Source of the DNA: Halolamina pelagica | GTDB lineage: Archaea > Halobacteriota > Halobacteria > Halobacteriales > Haloferacaceae | Length of the DNA stretch: 64,000 bases | Assembly (NCBI RefSeq): GCF_001307315.1 | Contig: NZ_LGUC01000002.1 | Coordinates: forward strand, 124,001-188,000 | Direction: 5' to 3' | In this document: piece by piece, positions 45,949 through 56,647 of the stretch | How positions within the stretch are numbered: position 1 is the first letter of the stretch | How the letters are laid out: the number at the start of each line of letters is the position of its first letter | Notes under the pieces: model-generated | Seen by the model: the letters and a program-made list of their open reading frames with translations, nothing else | Databases searched by the model: none | What the model was told of the DNA's origin: nothing | Program-made: the position numbers and the translations under genes

Positions 45949-47216
45949 GCGAGGCCGACGACGCGGGGCCGATCCTCCGCGTCGAGAACCTCAAGAAACA
46001 CTTCTCGACGGGCAGCGGCGTGTTCGACACCGTCGAACTCGACCTGAGCGGTGGGTTCCCGCTCAAGCGCTCTATCGAGCACGTCAAGGCCGTCGACGGG
46101 GTCTCCTTCGAGATCGAACGCGGGGAAACGCTGGGGCTCGTCGGCGAGTCCGGCTGCGGGAAGTCGACGCTCGGGCGGACGATCCTCCGCCTGCTCCAGC
46201 CGACAGAGGGGGCGATCTACTTCCAGGGGCGAAACATCGCCGAGCTCGACAAGGGCCAACTGCGTCGGACGCGCAAGGATCAGCAGATGATCTTCCAGGA
46301 CCCCCAGTCCTCGCTCAACCCCCGGATGAAGGTCGGGCCGATCGTCGAGGAGCCGATGAAGGCCCACGACCTCTACGACAAGGCCGGTCGCGAGGAGCGG
46401 GCGCGGGAACTGCTGGAGGCGGTCGGGCTCGACCCGCAGCACTACAACCGCTACCCACACCAGTTCTCCGGTGGGCAGCGCCAACGCATCAACCTCGCAC
46501 GAGCGCTCTCGGTCGACCCGGACTTCATCGTCTGTGACGAGCCGACGAGCGCGCTCGACGCCTCCATCCAGGCACAGGTGCTCAACACGATGCGGGAGCT
46601 CCAGGAGGAGTTCAACCTCACCTACCTGTTCATCAGCCACGACCTCTCGGTGATCCGGCACATCTCCGACCGCGTCGCGGTGATGTACCTCGGGCAGATC
46701 GTCGAGTTGGCGGAGAAAGAGGAGCTGTTCGAGGACCCGAAGCACCCCTACACCCGGTCGCTGCTCTCGGCGATTCCGGTCCCCGACCCCTCCCAAGCCG
46801 GATCGCGAACCATCCTGCAGGGCGACGTGCCGGACCCGGTCAACCCGCCGTCTGGCTGTCGGTTCCGGACGCGCTGCCCGGAGCTCATCCCGCCGGACGC
46901 GTACGATCTGGACGACGGGGAGTGGGCGGCGGTTCGGGAGTTCATGCGCGCGGTCAGGCGCCGCGCGTTCGACCCGGACGACCGCGCGGCCGTCGAGAGC
47001 CAGTTCTTCGACGGCGTGAGCCTCGACGGCGAGCCGGGTGCGGTCGTCGAGGACGCGATCGATCACGTTCTCGCGGCGGAGTGGGAGACGGCGACGGACC
47101 TGCTCACCGAAGCGTTCGCCGAGCAGAGCATCTGCGCCCAGGAGGAGCCGGCGTACGAACTCGAGTCCGACCGCTCGGGGACTCGCTTCGCCGCCTGCCA
47201 CCTCCACAGAGAGTAG
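45945..47216 (+). CDS. dppF: ABC ATP-binding protein 1b (DppF-like) with long insert in the C-terminal Cys region
   Basis: 423 residues, longer than the usual 320-340. Walker [10 protein letters not shown], signature FSGGQRQR, Walker [12 protein letters not shown] and H-loop FISHDLSVI are intact. The C-terminal Cys motif is split: [16 protein letters not shown] comes first, then about 85 acidic residues ([20 protein letters not shown] and onward) before [13 protein letters not shown] and the final Cys-His. The insert is haloarchaea-like in composition and of unknown role. Last gene of importer operon 1. Confidence 0.92.
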   Translation: MSEADDAGPILRVENLKKHFSTGSGVFDTVELDLSGGFPLKRSIEHVKAVDGVSFEIERGETLGLVGESGCGKSTLGRTILRLLQPTEGAIYFQGRNIAELDKGQLRRTRKDQQMIFQDPQSSLNPRMKVGPIVEEPMKAHDLYDKAGREERARELLEAVGLDPQHYNRYPHQFSGGQRQRINLARALSVDPDFIVCDEPTSALDASIQAQVLNTMRELQEEFNLTYLFISHDLSVIRHISDRVAVMYLGQIVELAEKEELFEDPKHPYTRSLLSAIPVPDPSQAGSRTILQGDVPDPVNPPSGCRFRTRCPELIPPDAYDLDDGEWAAVREFMRAVRRRAFDPDDRAAVESQFFDGVSLDGEPGAVVEDAIDHVLAAEWETATDLLTEAFAEQSICAQEEPAYELESDRSGTRFAACHLHRE

Positions 47217-47230
47217 CGCCCGCCGCGCTG

Positions 47231-47950
47231 TTACTCGAACAGGCTGGCTTCTCGATCCGCCGAGAACGCCGGGTAGGTGACCCGGCTGTGGGTCAGCCCC
47301 TGGTCGGCCCACATCGCGGCCGTCCCGAGGCTGATCCGGACGGGGTCCAGGAACGGCACGCCGAGGCCGTCGGCGATGCGGTCGTGGACCTGCATGAACG
47401 CGAGGCTCATGCAGCCGGGGACGACCGACTCGGCGCCGTCCGCCTCGACCGCTCTCTCGGCTTCTCGGACCATCTTCTGGACGGTCTCTTCGGACTCGTG
47501 GTCCACGTCGAGCACCCCCTGTTCGACGACGCGGACGCTCGCCAACTGCTGGCCGAGGCCGTCGGCGAAGATCTGTCGGCGCTTCGACGCCGGCGTCGAG
47601 CGGATCGTCAGACAGGAGAAGCGATCGGAGAGCTGTGCCGCGGTGTGGAACGTCGCCGACGCGGGGCCGACGACGGGTTTGTCGACGAACTCCCGCGCCG
47701 CCGCCAGCCCGGGGTCGCCGAAGCAGCCGATGACGAACCCGTCGTAGTCGTCTTCCGTCTCCCTGAGGAGGCCGAGCAGGCTCCGCACGCACCACTCGTG
47801 TTCGACCTCGCTCTCGATCGAGAGCGGGCCGTCGTCGGCGTCCATCACGGTCACGTCGGCGTCGGTCAGCTCGTTGGCGATCCCCTCGCGGCGGTCGAGC
47901 TCCGCCGCGTCCAGTCCCCGCCCCGGGACGAGGTAGGCAATTTCTGTCAC
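47231..47950 (-). CDS. Asp/Glu/hydantoin racemase family protein (copy 2)
   Basis: 239 residues. The two catalytic cysteines are in FVIGCFGDPGLAAAREFVDK and ESVVPGCMSLAFMQVHDRIA. PVVGPASATFHTAAQLSD matches the central loop of copy 1 at 33993. GTG start at 47950, reading MTEIAYLVPGRGLDAAELDR. Convergent with importer operon 1 (stops 15 nt apart) and divergent from the M32 carboxypeptidase. Predicted cofactor-independent racemisation of an amino acid or hydantoin released from imported solutes. Confidence 0.85.
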   Translation of the reverse strand: MTEIAYLVPGRGLDAAELDRREGIANELTDADVTVMDADDGPLSIESEVEHEWCVRSLLGLLRETEDDYDGFVIGCFGDPGLAAAREFVDKPVVGPASATFHTAAQLSDRFSCLTIRSTPASKRRQIFADGLGQQLASVRVVEQGVLDVDHESEETVQKMVREAERAVEADGAESVVPGCMSLAFMQVHDRIADGLGVPFLDPVRISLGTAAMWADQGLTHSRVTYPAFSADREASLFE

Positions 47951-48076
47951 GGTTCGACCTGACGGCTGTACCGCGATAAAGCTACCTCCGGATCCGGAGT
48001 GCGGCCCCGACGTGGAGGTACCGGCCAGCGTGACGGGTAGAGGTAGCTTTTCGTCGTTGTACGGTAACGTATCACT

Positions 48077-49588
48077 ATGGGCGAAAAATCCCCGGCGGAC
48101 GCGTACCAGCAACTCCTCGACCGCGCGGAGCGGGTCGGGACGCTCGAAACGATGGACAACCTCCTGTTCTGGGACCAGCAGGTGATGATGCCCCCGGGCG
48201 GAACACCGGCGCGGTCGACCCAGCGTGGACTCGTCTCCTCGCTGCAGCACGAGGCGCTCACCGGCGACGACGTGGAGGCGTGGCTCGACGCCGTCGCCGA
48301 CGCCGATCTCGACGACGACCAGCAGGCGGTCGTCCGGGAGGTCCGACGCGAACACGAGCGCAAGGCGTCAGTCGATCAGGACCTCACCGAGGAGATCAAC
48401 TCGGTCATCTCCGAGGCCAACGACGCCTGGGAGGAGGCCAAGGCGAACGACGACTTCGACACGTTCGCTCCCTACCTCGAGGAGCTGCTCGAACTCAAGC
48501 GCGAGCAGGCCAACCAGATCGACCCCGACAAGGAGCCCTTCGCGGTCATGCTGGAGGAGTACGAGCCCTACGTCGGCGTCGACACCGCCGAGCGAGTGCT
48601 CGACAACCTGAAGGCGGCGCTCGTCCCCCTCATCGAGGAGATCCGGGCGAGCGACGTGGACCCCTCCGGCCCGTTCGTCGAGCGCGGCCCCTACGACGCG
48701 GACACCCAGATGGCGCTCTCGGAGGACGCCCTCTCGTTCGTCCAGTGTGACTGGGACCGCGCCCGACTCGACACGTCGCCACACCCGTTCTCCTACGGCA
48801 ACCGGTACGACATGCGGATCACGACCCGGTTCCACGATCACTCCCCCATCGACGGGCTGGACAGCTCGCTTCACGAGTACGGCCACGCGACGTACGAGAT
48901 GGGGCTCGACCCCGACGGGTTCCCCGGCCCGCTCGGCCAGTCCCGGAGCCACTCGATCCACGAGTCACAGAGCCGCTTCTGGGAGAACCACGTCGGTCGC
49001 TCCGAGGCGTTTTGGGAGCAGTTCCTCCCGATCGTTCAGAAGCACTTCCCCCGGCTCTCGGACGTGACGCCGCGGGAGGCGTACGAGGCCGCCAACCAAG
49101 TGTACGAGGACAACCTCACCCGCGTCGAGGCCGACGAGGTCACGTACCACCTCCACATCGTCGTCCGGTTCGAGATCGAGCGTGCGCTCCTGAACGGGGA
49201 GCTCGAAGTCGAGGACGTGCCGGAGGTCTGGAACGACAAGTACGAGGAGTACCTCGGCATCCGCCCCGACACCGACACCGAGGGCTGCCTGCAGGACATC
49301 CACTGGAGCATCGGCCGCATCGGCACGTTCCAGGGCTACTCGCTCGGGACGGTGTTCTCCGCCCAACTTCAACACTCCCTCGAGGAAGACTTCGGCGCCC
49401 CGCTCGAGGAACTGGTTCGTGAGCAGCGCTTCGACGAGATCCGCGAGTGGATGGAGGAGCACGTCCACCGCCACGGGAAGCGGTATCAGACCGACGTGCT
49501 GCCGGAGGTCGCGACGGGCGAGCGACTCACCACCGAGTACTTCGTCGACCGCATTCAGGAGAAGTACGCCGACATCTACGACCTGTAG
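48077..49588 (+). CDS. M32 metallocarboxypeptidase
   Basis: 503 residues, standard for the Taq/Pfu carboxypeptidase family. HEYGH (266-270) is the zinc-binding HExxH, and HESQSRFWENHVGRS (Glu296 and the ESQSR arginine) the family substrate motif, followed by the third zinc ligand region. TRFHDHSPIDGLDSSL and GRIGTFQGYSLGTVFSAQL are also conserved. TATA-like AGCTTTTC at about 48047-48054 lies about 25 nt before the start. Cytoplasmic, removes C-terminal residues from peptides. Placed between the two peptide importers. Confidence 0.93.
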   Translation: MGEKSPADAYQQLLDRAERVGTLETMDNLLFWDQQVMMPPGGTPARSTQRGLVSSLQHEALTGDDVEAWLDAVADADLDDDQQAVVREVRREHERKASVDQDLTEEINSVISEANDAWEEAKANDDFDTFAPYLEELLELKREQANQIDPDKEPFAVMLEEYEPYVGVDTAERVLDNLKAALVPLIEEIRASDVDPSGPFVERGPYDADTQMALSEDALSFVQCDWDRARLDTSPHPFSYGNRYDMRITTRFHDHSPIDGLDSSLHEYGHATYEMGLDPDGFPGPLGQSRSHSIHESQSRFWENHVGRSEAFWEQFLPIVQKHFPRLSDVTPREAYEAANQVYEDNLTRVEADEVTYHLHIVVRFEIERALLNGELEVEDVPEVWNDKYEEYLGIRPDTDTEGCLQDIHWSIGRIGTFQGYSLGTVFSAQLQHSLEEDFGAPLEELVREQRFDEIREWMEEHVHRHGKRYQTDVLPEVATGERLTTEYFVDRIQEKYADIYDL

Positions 49589-49645
49589 TCGGCGGCGCGA
49601 GAGTCTGTAGCTGGCGACGACCCCGTCGGTGCGGCGCCGACGGGG

Positions 49646-50677
49646 TTACATGTTGTCGACTGTTTCGACCCGCCAGCACGCGGCCGCGTGTTCGCCGTCG
49701 GCCGTCTGAAAGGCGTCGAGGCCCGGCTCCTCGAAACACTCCTCGGCGGCGAACGGACACCGGGGCCGGAAGTTACAGCCCTCCGGGAGTTCGACGGGGT
49801 CCGGCGGCTCACCCTCCAGCTGCGGTTCGGAGATGTTGTGGTCCGGGTTCGGAACCGGGACGGCGTCGAGCAACGCTCGCGCGTAGGGGTGTTTGGGCCC
49901 CTTGATCAGCTGTTCCGTCGGCCCGCGCTCGACCACCTTCCCGAGGTACATCACGCTCGTCCGATCGCACATCTGCCGGATCAGCGAGAGGTCGTGAGAG
50001 ATGTACAGCGCGCCCATGTCGAGGTCGTCGACGAGATCGCGAAGCAGGTTCAGGATGCTCGCCCGGACCGACACGTCGAGCATCGACACCGGCTCGTCGG
50101 CGACGATGAACTTCGGCTCGAGGACGAGCGCGCGAGCGATCGAGACGCGCTGGCGCTCCCCGCCGGAGAGCTCGTGTGGGTGTTCCCCGATGTAGTTCTC
50201 CGGCGGCGTCAGCTCGGCCCGCTCGAGCGCCTCGTAGATGCGCTCGTCCTGGTTGTCCATGTCGTGGACCTCGAGCGGCTCGCGGATCCACTGCTCGACG
50301 GAGAACCGCGGGTTCAGGGACTCGTAGGGGTCCTGGAAGATCATCTGGACGTTCCGGCGGAACTCCTTGCGCTGGCTGTCGGACATCGAGTCCAGCTCCG
50401 TGCCGAGGAACTTGATGGAGCCGCCAGTGGGCTCCTGCAGCCCGATGAGGACCTCGCCGAGCGTGGATTTCCCACAGCCGGACTCGCCGACCAGCCCCAT
50501 CGTCTCGCCGCTCTCGATAGCCATATCGACGCCGTCGACGGCTTTGACGTGGCTCGTCTCCCCTCCGATCAGTTGGTGGATGATCCCCGTACTCTGTGGG
50601 AAGTGCTTCTCGAGTCCCGTTACCTCCATGATGGGACCGTCGTAGTCCCAGTTCAGACTTTGTTCTGTGATAGCCAT
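49646..50677 (-). CDS. dppF: ABC ATP-binding protein 2b (DppF-like)
   Basis: 343 residues. Walker [10 protein letters not shown], signature LSGGERQR, Walker B IVADEPVSMLD and H-loop YISHDLSLI. C-terminal CNFRPRCPFAAEECFEEPG gives the normal-length Cys cluster, unlike the paralogue at 45945. The start at 50677 lies 25 nt inside the upstream ATPase gene. Last gene of importer operon 2. Confidence 0.92.
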   Translation of the reverse strand: MAITEQSLNWDYDGPIMEVTGLEKHFPQSTGIIHQLIGGETSHVKAVDGVDMAIESGETMGLVGESGCGKSTLGEVLIGLQEPTGGSIKFLGTELDSMSDSQRKEFRRNVQMIFQDPYESLNPRFSVEQWIREPLEVHDMDNQDERIYEALERAELTPPENYIGEHPHELSGGERQRVSIARALVLEPKFIVADEPVSMLDVSVRASILNLLRDLVDDLDMGALYISHDLSLIRQMCDRTSVMYLGKVVERGPTEQLIKGPKHPYARALLDAVPVPNPDHNISEPQLEGEPPDPVELPEGCNFRPRCPFAAEECFEEPGLDAFQTADGEHAAACWRVETVDNM

Positions 50678-51663
50678 GTCTCGTCCTCGCCGGATCGGTC
50701 GCGAATCTGTTCGAACGGAACCGGCTCGTGACACCGAACTCGGTGACCGTCGACCGGTTCCTGTACTGGCACCGTCTCCTCACACTCCGGGGCCGCAAAC
50801 GGACATCTGGACGCGAACGGGCAGCCCTCGAGCGGCTCCGAGAGGTCGGGTGGCGACCCAGGGATGCTGGTGAGGTCACGCTTCTCGCCCTCGACGCTCG
50901 GGAACGCGTTCTGGAGCCCCAGCGTGTAGGGGTGGTGTGCGTTGTTGAAGATCTCGTCGACGTTGCCGGACTCCATCAGTTCGCCGCCGTACATCACCAC
51001 CATGCTGTCACACGTCTCGGCGACGACGCTGATGTCGTGGGTGACCATCACCATCGAGTTGCCGAGCTCCCGCTGGAGCTCCTTGATCCGGTAGAGGATC
51101 TGCTCCTGGATGATCACGTCAAGCGCCGTCGTCGGCTCGTCGGCGATGATGAGGTCAGGATCGAGCGCGAGACTCATCGCGATAATGACTCGCTGGCGCA
51201 TCCCGCCGGAGAGCTGGTGGGGGTAGTCCTCGACACGGTCGGGATCGAGTCCCACTAGCTCCATCAGCTCCCGAGCGCGTTCGTAGCTCTTTGCGTCCGA
51301 GACGTCACGGTGCTCCTGGATGGCCTCCTTGATCTGGTCTTTGACCCGGTAGACGGGGTCGAGACTGTTCATCGCGCTCTGGCTGATCATCGACATCCGC
51401 TCCCACCGGATCTCGCGGCGCTCGCGGTTCGAGAGGTGGGTGATGTCCTGGCCGTCGAAGATGATCTCGCCGCCGGTGATCCGGCCGTTGTCGGGGAGCG
51501 CGCCCATGATGGCCTGTGCGAGCGTCGTCTTCCCACAGCCGCTCTCGCCGACGATACCCAGCGTCTCGCCCTCTTCGAGGGTGAACGAGACGCCCCGAAC
51601 GGCTTCGACGTCCGGATCGCCCGCGTACGTCACGTGCAAGTCGTTGACTTCGAGTAGTGTCAT
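50653..51663 (-). CDS. dppD: ABC ATP-binding protein 2a (DppD-like)
   Basis: 336 residues. Walker [10 protein letters not shown], signature LSGGMRQR, Walker [13 protein letters not shown] and H-loop MVTHDISVV. The C-terminal [16 protein letters not shown] is the oligopeptide-type Cys cluster. ATG 51663 overlaps the permease stop by 4 nt, and its own end overlaps the next ATPase by 25 nt, so the whole operon is translationally linked. Confidence 0.92.
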   Translation of the reverse strand: MTLLEVNDLHVTYAGDPDVEAVRGVSFTLEEGETLGIVGESGCGKTTLAQAIMGALPDNGRITGGEIIFDGQDITHLSNRERREIRWERMSMISQSAMNSLDPVYRVKDQIKEAIQEHRDVSDAKSYERARELMELVGLDPDRVEDYPHQLSGGMRQRVIIAMSLALDPDLIIADEPTTALDVIIQEQILYRIKELQRELGNSMVMVTHDISVVAETCDSMVVMYGGELMESGNVDEIFNNAHHPYTLGLQNAFPSVEGEKRDLTSIPGSPPDLSEPLEGCPFASRCPFAAPECEETVPVQEPVDGHRVRCHEPVPFEQIRDRSGEDETWLSQNKV

Positions 51664-52595
51664 GGCTCTTGGAGTTCGGGGTTCAGTTGTTCTTCGTAGC
51701 CGCGGCCGATCAGGAACGCCGAGATGACGGTCAGCATGATCGCGATGCCGGGCATCGTGAACCACCACCAGGCGTCCCGAGCCAGCGCCTGTGACTGCTG
51801 GGCGGACTGGAGCATCTGCCCCCAGGTCACCGCGGTCGGGTCACCGAAGCCGAGGTAGCTGATCGCCGCCTCGGTCAGGATCGCCCACGCGATCGCGAAA
51901 CTCCCGTAGAGGAACACCAGCGGGAGGACGTTGGGGGCGATGTGTCTGTAGATAATGCGCCGGTCGCTGGCGCCCACGGTCCGGGCGCTCTTGACGAACG
52001 GCTTCTCCTTGAGGTTCAGCACGTGCGAGCGGACGACACGGGCGGTCTGGCGCCACAGCAGCAGCGCGATGGCGCCGACGATCGTCCACTTCGAGGGCTC
52101 CCACAGCGCCACGAGGACGATGATGAACGGGGTGAACGGGATGCCGTAGGCGAAGTCCACCAGCCGCATCAGCGCGTCGTCGACGTAGCCGCCGTAGTAG
52201 CCCGCGATCAACCCCACGTTCATGCCGACGAAGGCGACGCTGATCGCGCTCAGCAGGCCGATCTGGAGCGCCGGCCGCGCGCCGAAGACGAGTTGGCTGA
52301 AGATGTCCCGGCCCGCGCTGTCGGTGCCGAGCGGGTGCTCGGCGGTGGGCGGCTCCAGCGAGTTGCCGTAGTCGGTCTCTGTCGGGTTGTACGGCGCGAT
52401 CACCGGCGCGAAGACGGCGACGAGGACGATCGCGAGCATGATGAGGATGCCCGCGAGCCCCATCGGCTCGCGCTTGAGGAAGGCGAGCCGTCGACGCCAC
52501 GCGTCCGCCTGGCGTTCGCGCCACGTCGAGAGCTCCGTGTCGAGGGCGTCGACGTTCGACTCCGAGTCGAGGGCCGTTGTGTTCTGGTCACTCAT
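51660..52595 (-). CDS. dppC: ABC permease 2b (DppC-like)
   Basis: 311 residues. A long cytoplasmic N-terminus (about 40 residues) precedes LAGILIMLAIVLVAVFAPVI. HPLGTDSAGRDIFSQLVFGA and the EAA-type loop FVKSARTVGASDRRIIYRHI are conserved, and [12 protein letters not shown] closes the protein. Starts 3 nt after the DppB-like gene. Confidence 0.92.
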   Translation of the reverse strand: MSDQNTTALDSESNVDALDTELSTWRERQADAWRRRLAFLKREPMGLAGILIMLAIVLVAVFAPVIAPYNPTETDYGNSLEPPTAEHPLGTDSAGRDIFSQLVFGARPALQIGLLSAISVAFVGMNVGLIAGYYGGYVDDALMRLVDFAYGIPFTPFIIVLVALWEPSKWTIVGAIALLLWRQTARVVRSHVLNLKEKPFVKSARTVGASDRRIIYRHIAPNVLPLVFLYGSFAIAWAILTEAAISYLGFGDPTAVTWGQMLQSAQQSQALARDAWWWFTMPGIAIMLTVISAFLIGRGYEEQLNPELQEP

Positions 52596-52598
52596 GTG

Positions 52599-53576
52599 TC
52601 AGTCGTAGGTGATCCGCGGATCGAGGTAGCCGTACGCCAAGTCCGCGAGGAAGTTCGCGATCAGTACCAGCCCGGCGAGGATCAGGAACGTCGCCTGCGC
52701 CACCGGGTAGTCGTTCGCGATGACGGCGCGGACCATCTCCCGGCCCAGCCCCGGCCACGCGAACACGGTCTCGAGGACGACGCTGCCGCCGACGGCGAAC
52801 CCCGCGGCGACGGCAAAGGCCGTCACGATCGGGAGCAGCGCGTTCCGGGCGGCGTGTTTCAGCATCACCGCGAAGTCGCTGATCCCCTTGAGCTCCGCGA
52901 AGTCGACGAAGTCCTCGTTCATCACCTCGAGCATGCTGTTCCGCATGAGCAACGCCGGGAGGCTGTAGAAGTAGAACGCCTGGACCAGCGCGGGGAGGAT
53001 CAGGTGCCGGAGGAAGCTCGGGCTGGTGAACTGCGCCAGCTTACTCGAGTAGGTTACCCCCGGCTGGGACATCGACCCCGCGGGGAGCCATCCGAGTTTG
53101 AACGAGAAGATCCAGATCCCCAGCAGCCCGGTCCAGAACACCGGCGCGCTGCGGGAGATCAGGGCGAACACGACGCCGAAGCGCTCGCGTTTCGTCCCGC
53201 GGTTCCAGGCGAGGTACGCGCCGAAGGGCACGCCGATCAGGTACGCGAGTACGACCGAGGTCCCCATCAGCACCAGCGTGTTCCAGATCCGGTCCTGGAT
53301 GATCCCCCAGACCGGATCACCCGTGATGTAGGAGAGGCCGAAGTTGAACGTGACCAGGCTGGTCATGTACTTCCAGTACTGGACGTGCAGCGGCTGGTCG
53401 AGCCCGAACGTCGCCCGGATCTGGGCCGCTTGTTCCTCCGTGAACCCTGTCCCGATGTACGCCGCGAGCGGGTCACCCGGCGCCGCGCGGAACAGGAAAA
53501 ACAGCATCGTCGCGATCGCGAAGTAGAGCACGACGATCTGGATGATACGTCTCGTGACAAATTCTTTTAGTCCCAT
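52599..53576 (-). CDS. dppB: ABC permease 2a (DppB-like)
   Basis: 325 residues. FVTRRIIQIVVLYFAIATML is the DppB N-terminal helix, RAAPGDPLAAYIGTGFTEEQ the extracellular loop, FVDFAELKGISDFAVMLKHA the EAA loop and LAYGYLDPRITYD the family C-terminus. It lies 21 nt after the binding-protein gene. Confidence 0.92.
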   Translation of the reverse strand: MGLKEFVTRRIIQIVVLYFAIATMLFFLFRAAPGDPLAAYIGTGFTEEQAAQIRATFGLDQPLHVQYWKYMTSLVTFNFGLSYITGDPVWGIIQDRIWNTLVLMGTSVVLAYLIGVPFGAYLAWNRGTKRERFGVVFALISRSAPVFWTGLLGIWIFSFKLGWLPAGSMSQPGVTYSSKLAQFTSPSFLRHLILPALVQAFYFYSLPALLMRNSMLEVMNEDFVDFAELKGISDFAVMLKHAARNALLPIVTAFAVAAGFAVGGSVVLETVFAWPGLGREMVRAVIANDYPVAQATFLILAGLVLIANFLADLAYGYLDPRITYD

Positions 53577-53597
53577 AATAGTTCGAAATGGAGGGGG

Positions 53598-55402
53598 TTA
53601 GTTGCCGACTTCGGTGTTGTCGGCGGGCATGTAGAGCATCCCGTCGCTCTCGTCCCAGACGAACCCGGCCTCGATGAGCTCGTTCGCCGCGGCCTGCAGG
53701 CTGAACTCGTAGCGCTCGAGCTCGTCGTTGTGCCAGCTCTCCAGTGCGGAGGAGACCAGGCTGTTCGGGGCGATCGACCCCACCCGCTGTAGATGTCGTT
53801 GACGATCGTCTCCTTGTCGAAGCGGTGGTTCATCGCGCGGCGGAACCCGTCGATGTGGAACGGCGGCCGGTCGTTGTTGTAGGAGATCTGCTTGAACCCG
53901 ACCGTCGTCGTGGCAGCCATGCTGAGGCTGTCGTTGGACTCGACGCGGTCCTTGAGCACGTCCTTGTCGCCGCGGTAGTTCGCCAGCATGTCCAGCGTGC
54001 CGTTCTCGAGTTGGGTCAGCATCGTCTGGACGCTGGGGATGATCCGGGAGTTCCGCGCCTCGTAGGCGATCGGGTCGAAGTGGTCGTCGAACCGCTCCAG
54101 GCGGACCTCCTCGGAGGACTTCCAGTGGACGAACTCCATCGGGCCCGACCCGAGGGGTTCGTCCTCCTGGTACAGCATCGGGCTGTCGACGTCCATCTTG
54201 TTCTCGATGATGTCGGTCCACTTGTGCTTGGGGATGATCGCGATGCGGCCCATCGCCGCCATCGGGAACGGCGCGAAGTGGTAGTCGAAGCTGAACTCGA
54301 CGGTGTGGTCGTCGACGACCGTGATCTCGTTGACCGGCTCGACCGGCCCCGAGAAGTACGTCGAGTAGTCGCGGTGGATGTTGTAGCTGTACTTCACGTC
54401 CTCGGCGGTGACGGGCTCGCCGTCGTGGAACGTGTGCCCCTGCTTGATGGGGACTTCGAGCGTCGTGTCGTCCTTCCAGTTGAACTCCTCGGCCAGTCGG
54501 GGCTCGGGCAGCGCGGACTCGTTGGGCCACGCGAGGCGGTCCCAGATCATCCGGTGCTGGATCATGTCGATCTCGCCGGACTGGTCGAACGGGTTCAGCG
54601 CCTGCAGCTCCTGGTCGTAGGCGATGTTGAGCTCCGTCCGGTCGCCGGTGGGCTCGATGTTGGAGAACGTCAGCATGTTCACCGCGCCCATCCCGTTGAG
54701 CTCGACGACGCCGTCCCAGCGCTCGCTGTTCCACGGGATCGTCTTCTGGGGGTACATCAGGAACGTGCTCGGCCCCCGGTCGTGGAAGATCTGCTGACAC
54801 TCCTTGATGAGCTGCTCACGCGTGTCCTGGTCCAGCTCCTCGCGCTGGGCCATCACCTTCTCGTCGTACTCGTCGTCCTCCCAGAAGTAGTAGTTGTACC
54901 CCTCCTGGAAGCTCGAGTGACCCATCTGGACGGAGAACTCGTCCGGGTCCAGCCGGGACGGGCGCCCCACCATCTGCCAGAACGTCATGTCCCAGTCGGT
55001 GCCGTCCCAGACGGTCGAGGACTGGGAGGGCCACGTCATCGTCTCGACGGTCGTGTCGAGGCCGAGCTTGGCGATCTCTTCGCTGACGAACATCGACGTC
55101 TCGTGGTCGTCGGGCTGGGCGTCCGGCGGGTTGACGATCAGGGTGAGCTCGGGGATCGCCTGTGCGTCGTCCAGGTCGCTCTGCGGGACGACGTTCTCGG
55201 AGGGGACCTGGAACCCCTCCATCTGGACGGTGTCGTCGCCGCCGCCGCCCGCGACGGTCTCGGTGTCGGTGTCGTCGCCATCGCCGTCGCCGTCGCCTGC
55301 ACAGCCGGCGAACGATGCGAGCGTCACCGTCGCTCCCACCGCGCCGGTCTTTTTCAGAAAGTTGCGCCTCTGTAGCGGGTTGTCCGGTCTCTGGTCGGTC
55401 AT
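53598..55402 (-). CDS. Peptide ABC transporter substrate-binding lipoprotein 2 (SBP_bac_5), frameshifted as sequenced
   Basis: 601 residues. LQRRNFLKKTGAVGATVTLA then SFAGC gives a Tat signal and lipobox. The core includes FHDGEPVTAEDVKYSYNIHR and GSGPMEFVHWKSSEEVRLER. The frame breaks at C4 53778-53781. One added base joins IVNDIYSGWG to SIAPNSLVSSALESWHNDEL. ATG 55402 (MTDQRPDN) is chosen over ATG 55429 because the TATA box at 55431-55440 directly abuts the latter. First gene of importer operon 2, different enough from binding protein 1 to suggest another substrate range. Confidence 0.9.
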
Positions 55403-55430
55403 AGGCTGACGTTTGGTTCTATCTGTCATG

Positions 55431-55440
55431 GTATATAGTA
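55431..55440 (-). promoter_or_regulatory. TATA box of ABC importer operon 2
   Basis: On the minus strand the sequence is TACTATATAC, ending one base before the ATG at 55429. With the usual 22-27 nt to the transcription start, the transcript would begin near 55406-55410, so translation starts at 55402 from an almost leaderless message. Confidence 0.65.
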
Positions 55441-55547
55441 TCTTGGGTTGCGGTCACATGAGAAACCGTACACTCAGCGTCTGGTGAGGCCGAATGAATC
55501 CTCGAGCGCCGCATAGAGATATGGTGCTGGCCCCCAACGGACGGAAT

Positions 55548-56582
55548 ATGCGTACTGTTCACATCGTCGAGAGTGGTCCGCCGGAGGAGGTACTGGAGAT
55601 CCGCGACCGCCCGCGACCCGACCCCGGCCCGGGCGAAGTGCGACTCGAGGTGCGGGCGTGTGCGCTCCAGCACGCGGACGTGTTCGCCCGCACCGGCCAC
55701 CCGGAGATCGAGGACGAGTTCCCGAAGCGGCCCGGCACCGAAATGGCCGGCGTCGTCGACGAAGTCGGCGACGCCGTCGACGGCTGGTCGCCCGGCGATC
55801 GCGTCAACGTCTACCACCACGTGAGCTGCGGGGCGTGTGAGTTCTGCGAGCGGGGCGAGCAGACCATGTGCCCCCACGACCGGAAGTTCGGCAGCGACTT
55901 CCCCGGCGGACTGGCGGAGTACGTCGCGGTGCCGGCGGCGAACCTCGAGCCGGTCCCCGAACACGTCGACATGGAGACCGCGGCCGCGTGGCCCTCCTCG
56001 TTCACGACCGCGTGGCGGATGCTCGTGAGCGGCGGGGGCTCGAACCGAGCGAGTCGGCGCTGATCCTCGGCGCCAGCGGCGGCGTCGGCCACGCCGCGCT
56101 CCAGTTGGCCGACCGGATCGGCGCCGAGGTGTACGCGACGACCTCGGCCGACTGGAAAGCCGAGCGGGCTGGCGAGTGGGCGGCGTCTGTCATCGACTAC
56201 ACCGAGGTTCCCTTCGACGAACGGGTGGTCGAACTCACGGACGGCCGCGGGGTGGACCTCGTCGCGGACCACGTCGGCGAGGCGACGTGGCAGCAGTCCA
56301 TCGACAGCTTGGCGACCGGCGGGCGGATGGTGATCTGCGGCGCGACCTCGGGCGCCGACCCGGATATCGACATCCGCTCGGTGTACCAGCGCCACCGACG
56401 GATCCTCGGGACGCCGATGGGCAATCGACGCGACTTCCGCGCCGTCGGGCGGCTGATCGCACGGGGCGAGGTCGCGCCCGTTATCGACCGCGTGCTGCCG
56501 CTCGAGCGCGTCGCCGAGGGCCCACCGGGCGATCGAGAACCGCGAGGTGTTCGGCAAGGTCGTCGTCACGCCGGGGGCGTGA
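55548..56582 (+). CDS. Zinc-type alcohol dehydrogenase / quinone-oxidoreductase-like MDR protein, two indels as sequenced
   Basis: 344 residues. Structural-zinc cysteines are in SCGACEFCERGEQTMC and the catalytic-domain motif is HPEIEDEFPKRPGTEMAGVV. The Rossmann segment SALILGASGGVGHAALQLAD lies beyond a break at G5 56034-56038 (one base missing). Near 56521-56523 the frame needs one base fewer to read RVAEGHRAIENREVFGKVVV and stop at 56582, the only apparent insertion in the window. The two cancel in length. NAD(P)-dependent oxidoreductase. Substrate unknown. It is divergent from importer operon 2 and upstream of M28 copy C. Confidence 0.85.
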
Positions 56583-56647
56583 CGGCACCGCGCTGGGGAG
56601 TGCAGCCCACGGAAGCTTTTAGTGGTGTGCTGTGACTTACCAACACG

